Of a DNA stretch of 46,381 nucleotides, positions 42,601 through 46,381 are shown piece by piece. A model generated the notes under the pieces. The model made no database searches. It saw nothing but the letters and a program-made list of their open reading frames with translations, and was not told where the DNA came from. Source of the stretch: a virus; the IMG/VR virus record IMGVR_UViG_3300027782_000134, positions 1 through 46,381 of that record. One strand, written 5' to 3'. The position numbers and the translations under genes are program-made. How positions within the stretch are numbered: the first letter of the stretch is position 1; each line of letters begins with the position of its first letter.

Positions 42601-45092
42601 GCTACTTTAAAAGAAACCATTGGATCAAATCTTAAAAACTGAAGTGCTTTAACTTGAGCATTCATGTAGTTAAGTTTCATATCCATTAACATAAGTCTAG
42701 CTAGGTTACGACCTTTAGCCTCAGTTTGTCTAAACCTGTATACATAGTCAGTGGGTCTGTGACCATTTTTAAAAGAAGGGAAGGAGTATTCACCATTTTC
42801 ATTTTTGATAATTCCCTTAGATATGTATTCATCTATTTGTTGTTCTGTAGATTCTGTAAACTGATTAAGTATAACAGCTCCTACAGTTTTAGCATGGTTC
42901 TTTGTAAGTTCTTCAAGAGTTTGTCCACCAGAATATAAATCTTTTCTAAAAGATTCTAAAAGAGGACTAGAGTTTAATGCAGGAATTATATAGAATAACT
43001 TAGATGCTACATCAAAGTTTTCTAAATTCACCTTATCTGCATATTGCATAGAAGCAATTATTCTTCCAATCTCTGGAGCTACAAAACTTTCAAACATTCT
43101 TTGTTTAACATCATCTGTATATTCTATATCACCATTAGCTAAAAGAACAAAGTCTGTTCCTTTTCCTACAGGAATCTTAGGATCATCTATAAAAAACTCT
43201 TTAGTTTGTTTCACCTCAAGTGAAGCTGTTTTATCAGATAGAGTGAAGAGAATATAAGTACCAGTCTTCATGTTTTCTTGATGCTTCATAAACATAGCTC
43301 TAGTCTGTTCAGCATCAGTTAAATTCTTTCTAGTCTTACCATCTTTGTTGGCTTCTTGCTCACGCATACCATCAAAATATCCTAATGTAAAAGTTTTATT
43401 ACCATTTTTTACATCACTCCAAAATTCTTTATTAGGACTTGCAAAAGCACTATTCATTAAAGAGCTTGTATTACCTTGCTCCCAAGCACGCTTTTTTATC
43501 TCAACATAGTTTAGTTGAATATTGGCATACTTAGACTTACCTTCTGAATTTCTTGAAGAAGGTACATTTATAAGTCCAGGGTTTGCCTCGTAGTATAATT
43601 TTGCTAATTTGTTAAGTGAATTTCTCTCATTTTGTAAACCATAGTTAGATAGAAAAGGCACATCTAGGTTATTAGCATAGCCCATATATATATTTTCTAA
43701 CATACCTTTCTTAGCAAACAAGCTATCAAAGGTTCTACCTTTTTTAATTTCTGAGCCTAATCTAGGGGCAATATACTCCATCTGAGTGTCAGTGAGCTTA
43801 ATACCTAATACACCAAAGAAATCTTGAAACTTCTTAATTTTTTCAGGACCAGAAAGAGTTCTTCCTTCTTCTAATATAAGATTAAGTTGTTCCACTCTTA
43901 GCTGGTTAGGAAACATCTCACCAGTGGCTGTTCTTGTAAAAAAATCAGAGTTCATTTGTTGAGAATAAAAATCTCTAGCAACTTGTTCTTCTATAGTGTC
44001 TCTATTAAGTCCAATCGATTTTACATCTGTAATAGCTTGTACTTCATTACCAGATCTTCTAGCTTTCCATAACACCAAACTTTCATTAGCAAATGCTTTA
44101 CTTGCAAATGTTAATATTTGATTTATAGTATCCCAATCGCCATCATTTTTGAATGTTTCAATCTTAGCTTTCAAATCAGATAGATAAGGTCTTGCCTCAA
44201 CATTCTTTATAATGCTTGTCATAAAAGCATCATACTTACCTGACTGTTCAGTGTATCCACTTAATTGCATATCTATTCCTGCAGTGAGGATATCAGAAAA
44301 TACATCACTTGGATTAGCATATAAAGGTATACCTAACTCATAAGCACCTGTCTTTATATTATTCACTAAAGATCTAACACGAAGACTTGCTGTCTCACGA
44401 GGATTAACTTCATTGAAGTCTTTACCAAAGCGTTCACCTATCTCTTCTTGAGCTAGTTGATAATCTTCTGTATCATCTTCTTGTTTGTTTGTTACATCTT
44501 CAGATTGTACAACTACAATCTTTCCATCAACTTCGATAATTCCTTTGTGAGCTAATTCAGCTTTTACAAAGTCTTTATATCTATCAAAATTGTCTATAAT
44601 ATTTTCATATTGACCTATAGCTTTACCAAGTTCTTGAAATTTAGTGACCCCTTGTAAATTAAATCTTGAAAGTAAAGCCTTAAACTTATCATTATCTTTT
44701 TGCTTTAAAGCATCAAAAGATTGTTCATTATTAATAATGTTTACAAAGTCATTAACATTTCTCAAAGACTTTTCAAACTCAGCTTTTGCTTTGCTAAATG
44801 AATCAGTCATTGTAGTCTTTTCTACTCTGCTTGGGCTAATTGTTCCTAAACCATCTAATACAAGAGACTGAATATGATTAGTGTATTTAATCTCTTGCTG
44901 ACTACGCATAAGATTTCTATCTATGCCTTCAGCAATATCTTCTGTACTTCTTGTAGCAATAGACTTATATATTCCTGTATCAGGAGTGGTACGAATTTCT
45001 CCATACTTAAAGAAATTTCTCCAAGCTTCTTTTTCACCAACTTCTTTAACTAAATCTTTCCACTCTTGACTCGATGTATTAGGACAGTACAT
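33696..45092 (-). CDS. Giant virion RNA polymerase fused to SLOG, AlkB-like, SF1B helicase and zincin domains
   Basis: 3798 residues. The RNA polymerase core contains GSDFDVDKLY (D1347, D1349, D1351), the metal-binding DxDxD of the crAss-like virion RNA polymerase, with an upstream EVVGFLP segment as in that family. A SLOG domain follows at about 2215-2435 (NHSGGAALSDAEW, FAGIGSRTL), then an AlkB-like 2OG-Fe(II) dioxygenase (H2593-x-D2595, H2651, R2680). An SF1B Pif1/RecD-like helicase follows (Walker A GRGGVGKTT with K2936, VDESS with D3034-E3035, VAVTRT with R3440). A zincin protease motif HEFMH (H3614, E3615, H3618) lies near the C-terminus. In crAss-like phages this polymerase is packaged and injected to transcribe early genes. 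Proteolytic processing by the zincin is plausible but not shown. Confidence 0.85.
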   Translation of the reverse strand: MYCPNTSSQEWKDLVKEVGEKEAWRNFFKYGEIRTTPDTGIYKSIATRSTEDIAEGIDRNLMRSQQEIKYTNHIQSLVLDGLGTISPSRVEKTTMTDSFSKAKAEFEKSLRNVNDFVNIINNEQSFDALKQKDNDKFKALLSRFNLQGVTKFQELGKAIGQYENIIDNFDRYKDFVKAELAHKGIIEVDGKIVVVQSEDVTNKQEDDTEDYQLAQEEIGERFGKDFNEVNPRETASLRVRSLVNNIKTGAYELGIPLYANPSDVFSDILTAGIDMQLSGYTEQSGKYDAFMTSIIKNVEARPYLSDLKAKIETFKNDGDWDTINQILTFASKAFANESLVLWKARRSGNEVQAITDVKSIGLNRDTIEEQVARDFYSQQMNSDFFTRTATGEMFPNQLRVEQLNLILEEGRTLSGPEKIKKFQDFFGVLGIKLTDTQMEYIAPRLGSEIKKGRTFDSLFAKKGMLENIYMGYANNLDVPFLSNYGLQNERNSLNKLAKLYYEANPGLINVPSSRNSEGKSKYANIQLNYVEIKKRAWEQGNTSSLMNSAFASPNKEFWSDVKNGNKTFTLGYFDGMREQEANKDGKTRKNLTDAEQTRAMFMKHQENMKTGTYILFTLSDKTASLEVKQTKEFFIDDPKIPVGKGTDFVLLANGDIEYTDDVKQRMFESFVAPEIGRIIASMQYADKVNLENFDVASKLFYIIPALNSSPLLESFRKDLYSGGQTLEELTKNHAKTVGAVILNQFTESTEQQIDEYISKGIIKNENGEYSFPSFKNGHRPTDYVYRFRQTEAKGRNLARLMLMDMKLNYMNAQVKALQFLRFDPMVSFKVAKDVEITSFDSLRGADKVKLAKATWDEFSKRAAALIAPGAQGNWSWTLSNGEKYFSKDYRAVTAADVTVRVNKVSNDITDAQELTTLQEHIDFLHSEGKIPTPIWESINKKIKDAGPGGFYKLGAEETKFVFTPLKPVQVSDENEGEDTGLNRIDYVKSSRYPLIPEHEANSERDNLRVWMEKNNIQSVNFASGKKLGRPGTSVQLFDEKGNFVEPSEEDMNKSLQVLSRDGLRTQQEIPHQRDEIATVSQMNRTLFDGLLEVDFDVKGLGVLKGRELKAIKEKVRTRMFGLKAAELDKKLGNLEASHEGLHDILKRIILEDTSGSYGENDLRAIELDPLTKKFKYPLELNFKAKKIQGLINSMINKNVMLKMDGSSFVQVSGVGAKFNFSSLSSGIKSGIIWTDSYASKFKDGEAKLNYITKKDGKVSPAQMIVSQYIKDSKGNLIDLSKFITEENGIKILDTSKIDKSLLELVGSRIPNQSLTSTMPIEVVGFLPSYMEDTIIVPDGITGQMGSDFDVDKLYAYKSKTEEIKDGDGKIIGYKPISYSVNSIADIDGLNEDQLRQFYRDIHWNVLTNPETFKHITKSVDMPEVKEKNKQRAEVLKKYDVADDTKIELPLDFNTSINRFNDNRSGKDGVSIFANLISAQADFQDKPLQLGYVNEGKNVPNPILIKIGNEVVSFEYVGQTGTSMSFMDKKRSVSDNLNICFTESVDNAKNLMLRTFNWDKKAMSAIGLLNMLTSKDKQSIPIEFSMDLASQNVIIDLFNSIDQKQDPFLEFTSDAFNKSVSELLYDLEKKIDEGGYLKNGMKAADHLVNEKREKEDPLSPKKLENMWIVGKMLKEKGALLDATQAETENKDTSKLLKLSKDLGYKNINELLLDYYTTQFDSLSLFSRLNSLGTEFMTILGSVYTYTKGIGPDVFSTRQKQNQLNKLAGSGQFLGIKNIAGEVSKNEDGRISMIPEGEIGYAVYHSLIKAQDVYESMFPISTGSHLSKLVDSLLNDIGLSKDDLGRQRYVNTHDDVFKALKAYLFTTPELGLFTDLKATRSRLINGDTSLGKSILDLRQLPEFSRNGFLKNLEISEDFRNKAYTISFKAPYGTDIDEKAILSGFYELATSDNEVVREISRDLALYPFATGDAGNIGRFIPIDYYMADSDFKEAIGNLYDSYVTNMFSFSGKLKDQIVQNNPEAYSRKFTFQTSETPFGINNNTFKAQFKKLIGGADSLQNVSKFTIKLGDFQGENTDGIVKNLTVKLSDEERMLASKMKSGMDFKYPGYILINDKFVTAFGQGDTSVNYLYKRVSDPITSDGTAEYVRLNILGFKTIKEYDFSTTEPLKSVIKNNQVDVSNEDVTTDPENITYDNTQSFNQTEAEEKVESPTQSSTSVKPADYTNHSGGAALSDAEWDQIGREFGVIKHKHYREPLEYIDTKGQPAKGSKTVDSKKLQAAGIEPTYIEQKDYNEGAQKATQAFRMMFEDAGNKSVRSAYIIRNWMQVKNADAIYALGTIKQPGENASDKAGETRIAAVPIVKGGTGYAVQMAINEEKPVYVFDGTKEGWYTYDYKVKNFVPTETPMLTKNFAGIGSRTLATEEVINKSLQAIRDVYANTFKTQPSTSVEPITKETSKIPSNEPKGEKIKEGVYVNQAALTKEEQLELFDYLKPFLEEQASKTNKGTNASKMIGLGLRWDYKNNNSGREAMNIPDVINEGNKNKYGYYNRSINGQELGQITPRFRELIEKATGIDMTNYDGAIINLYDNDSFISSHNDVDESKSALNYPVIGINIGGTGNFSIESRDGSPKQLNLQAGTGYIFGVDGTNRQVYHRTFPGKQDSFLPELTTKLDGKTYEPGSYRVTITMRRVMPLESGMPTAPARFKTPTIEQVEEQEDNAKPTVTKEYGAHTFIMEPDVTGGFDIYYQRKGEKGALVTDRNLIEKLILLQRAEENPDQVVTLNRANSPRYIVTDDGRILSLQDSSLGNEIKDANIIQEVNNTLSDTIDQDLYDPETKVKEVVVPGEKKISVPEGSSENNMMIFEDDTTKFLMNDGQQEAYNFIKNNVERILKERTNVRAEDLENTVSFTDPLTQKFTGVIPKVMWDNMIGLAGRGGVGKTTVIRAIIKGLESTGNKYRRNDVMYLAPSHTAATVLQESLGLDSEKANDGKVNTIPSATRRNKIRYGSSELDMMTTEEYLEHIKYKKAFSVPDIIIVDESSMIKVQDIKDMLTRINTDLEEGVTNKMPIFIFMGDYRQLGPIKEQQNADVNKGIISATLLLDKSKTRELTQVMRSSNKNLHAIYDAIGNQIIENIERTKKGEKAKQLSFDAYDKLTSKSSENILVVDNTVGVIDDYTDFLKDNNNPYGMFWVHYNNVENATTIAISDKIRKAYFAKIGKQIDSVAHRNFSNGDYVEFTDGVEMKASDFMYTPTSDEVRALLDERKIDNIDGEYAIAGGVVKPRARFKVMDIVKTQTSLKEILPYTIAQYIDKSVMVDMEQILLYNRQDRLRGYSKVLDIAVDLGRYENKMQKGITIKQKSTGKVIATFDMQYGDFKTAKEDIKMLHDGKGKLPFTPSYIGSSHTAQGNSIKNVIVGDYNIKQNRAHPSVNQDDIFSSMYVAVTRTSGSLVIIKSPGSNISHNQEVFKGFISDNGQEVKPESSIIPGSQEVKSPSNNEVNSYAANEVVNPLELAMQYSATEYINKWVNSMFQGQKTITDIKGFLNRVYSNANAFNKQVITAIAKSGIVAPVTIVMDDKITDPGMYNGNTKTITINPKLAVGDALDGDAIRDKLHEVFMHEFMHHITAELLNAKPETLSVEQRKYVENINNLYDAVHNKMMMDPQHAAALQKAKDQMKTDGYLSASDKSLYYGLTSVHDFVSMIMTDQGFQDFMNNTTYDGEKSIFEKFMDLIGNLLKALGINVKDNSVLKEGLTNIVGLIQSRNSSEVATEQRSIAVAQEAKTKNINDNFADITRFLNIKTKC
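37750..37775 (-). repeat. Direct repeat, copy 2 (after the SLOG module)
   Basis: A 26-base segment 24/26 identical to the copy at 38440-38465. In the protein it encodes TQPSTSVEP, directly after the SLOG domain. The two copies are 690 bases (230 codons) apart and flank that domain exactly, which points to domain insertion or linker duplication. Confidence 0.85.
38440..38465 (-). repeat. Direct repeat, copy 1 (before the SLOG module)
   Basis: A 26-base segment matching 37750-37775 with two differences. It encodes TQSSTSVKP in the linker before the SLOG domain of the giant protein. Both copies are in the same reading frame. Confidence 0.85.
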
Positions 45093-45104
45093 AATTATAT
45101 TAGT

Positions 45105-46381
45105 TTAGCATTTTTTCTTTTGTTCTTCAATTTGTTTGTCAGTCATTTCATTAGCTGTTGCTGCACGATCAAGCATATCAAAAAGATCATCAGCATTAAC
45201 CTCAGTAGTAGCAGTTTGTAAATTATTTATTTGATCAAACAATGCTTTTGGATTTTCAGAATATTCAGCTTGAAAAGGAATTTCTTTTTCACTTCCAAAT
45301 CCACTTGTTGGTCTTTGTCTGTAATCAACAAGTACTTCAAACTTACTACCATTAGGACGAGTAACTTCAAATATTTCATTCCCTCTATTAAACTTATCCC
45401 TTTGTGATTTTATAAATGTTACTTTAGTACCATCTTCAGTCCACTTGCTTGTTCCTGGAATGACTTTACTTGAAAATCCAAGTGAACTACCTTTTATATC
45501 GTTAATTTGTTTTTCAATTTTAGTTTTTTCAATCGTTTCTGCAGAAGCTACAGGAGGTGCTTCTTCAAATTTATCTTCAACAACTGCCTCAACTTTTTGA
45601 GAATCTATTTTGTTTTCTGTTCCTTGTGTATCTGTTGTCATTTTAATAACAGGGTTTGCAAAATAAACCCAGTCGTTATTTTTATTCTTAGACTCAATAC
45701 CTTTCTCAATATATGTAGATGCTCCTTGCATGATGTATTCATTATACGTCATAGAAGATATTTTCATTTTACCATTTTCAATACTAACAAATGGAATCTT
45801 TTCAATGCTATTAATACCTTTTAAGTTTCTACCCTTTGCAAACTTAACTGTTGTAAGTAAGTTTTGTAAATGAGCCATTACATTATCAGGTAGTTGATCA
45901 GCTAAAACAATAGGTTTACCTCCATTATCATACCATTGGTCTGCTAATTTAGATTGTATGTAAAGATGACCATCATTTGTGATGTTTAATCTAGCTACAT
46001 TGTTTGGAAGATCAGTACCATTACCTATAGCAGAAAGTGAATCACTTTCAAGAATAGTGATGTAATGATCTATATAACTTTGTAACACTCCAATATCAGG
46101 TTTACCTTCTGACATTTGCATACCCATTGCATTATACACAGCTTTAACTAGTTCAGGATTATCCTGCTGACCAGTGAATGCTTTCCAGCTTTCTAAAATA
46201 AAGCTAGCTTGATTTGTATTTACTGTTGGTATCTTAATAAAGGTTGGAAAGAATGTTCCTGTTGGTGTAGGCACAAGTAGTACAGGCGTACCACTTTGAT
46301 CATCTATATTTTCTGAAAAAGATTTAGTGTTTTCTATACCATCTATGGTGACATTTTTAGTCACTTCAAGTTGACCATTAC
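45105..46381 (-). CDS. Large virion-type protein upstream of the RNA polymerase (5' end beyond window)
   Basis: At least 425 residues; the frame is open to the right edge, so the first codon of the visible part is not its start. It is mixed alpha/beta with an Asp/Thr/Pro-rich early part (VLLVPTPTGTFFPTF) and Glu/Ala-rich linkers. The end is Lys-rich, KKKC, as in the following giant protein (KTKC). It lies 12 bases before the polymerase gene. In crAss-like phages the gene upstream of the polymerase is often another large virion protein, and this fits. Function unknown. Confidence 0.65.
   Translation of the reverse strand, partial: NGQLEVTKNVTIDGIENTKSFSENIDDQSGTPVLLVPTPTGTFFPTFIKIPTVNTNQASFILESWKAFTGQQDNPELVKAVYNAMGMQMSEGKPDIGVLQSYIDHYITILESDSLSAIGNGTDLPNNVARLNITNDGHLYIQSKLADQWYDNGGKPIVLADQLPDNVMAHLQNLLTTVKFAKGRNLKGINSIEKIPFVSIENGKMKISSMTYNEYIMQGASTYIEKGIESKNKNNDWVYFANPVIKMTTDTQGTENKIDSQKVEAVVEDKFEEAPPVASAETIEKTKIEKQINDIKGSSLGFSSKVIPGTSKWTEDGTKVTFIKSQRDKFNRGNEIFEVTRPNGSKFEVLVDYRQRPTSGFGSEKEIPFQAEYSENPKALFDQINNLQTATTEVNADDLFDMLDRAATANEMTDKQIEEQKKKC

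Noticed and set aside
1-46381. Stop-codon reassignment (TAG or TGA), as in some crAss-like phages
   Set aside because: TAA, TAG and TGA all end conserved genes at expected positions, and no conserved protein is interrupted by them.
1-46381. tRNA genes, CRISPR arrays or insertion sequences
   Set aside because: No cloverleaf, regularly spaced repeat or transposase gene was seen, and intergenic gaps are too short for most of these.

Overview
The window looks like part of the genome of a tailed phage of Bacteroidota, most probably a crAss-like phage (Crassvirales). Four things point there. The DNA is very AT-rich with standard stop codons and starts that mostly lack Shine-Dalgarno motifs. Genes sit in long, tightly overlapped blocks on alternating strands. 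The best promoter has the Bacteroidota form TTG-N19-TAnnTTTG (7130-7159, minus). A gigantic virion-type RNA polymerase gene with a GSDFDVDKLY active-site motif lies beside another very large protein. The window holds no terminase, portal or capsid gene that I can recognise, so it is only part of the genome.

Layout. (1) 1-11.1 kb, plus strand: an HNH nuclease remnant at the edge, about a dozen small conserved phage proteins, an SF2 (DECH) helicase, family 1 uracil-DNA glycosylase, and a MoxR-type AAA+ ATPase followed by a VWA-domain protein. One gene (6728-7114) runs against this block from its own host-type promoter. (2) 11.2-17.5 kb, minus strand: receptor-binding and lysis cassette, with a coiled-coil membrane protein, a beta-helix tail fibre, holin candidates, a GH19 endolysin, a spanin-like protein, and two virion-type proteins, one carrying an LCIB-type (beta/theta carbonic-anhydrase fold) domain. 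(3) 17.7-30.2 kb, plus strand: replication and recombination block with a free-standing DnaA domain IV protein, SF4 (DnaB-like) helicase, RecA-fold (Sak4-like) ATPase, SSB, TOPRIM primase, HNH nuclease, PD-(D/E)XK exonuclease, family B DNA polymerase, a DUF932-like protein, dNMP kinase and a cyclic-phosphate-processing receiver (cREC) protein. (4) 30.2-46.4 kb, minus strand: three very large virion-type genes, including a 3798-residue protein that joins the RNA polymerase to SLOG, AlkB-like dioxygenase, SF1B helicase and zincin protease modules.

How it fits together: the plus-strand blocks supply DNA synthesis, recombination and nucleotide supply. The minus-strand blocks supply late virion, lysis and injected functions. 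Factor-independent terminators close several units, and bidirectional ones sit at both converging block junctions (11.1 and 30.2 kb). The most striking features are the giant fusion, whose SLOG module is flanked by a 26-bp direct repeat, the LCIB-like domain in a virion cassette, and the DnaA-domain-IV-only protein. No tRNA, CRISPR array or insertion sequence was seen, and no stretch over 300 bases lacks a gene.
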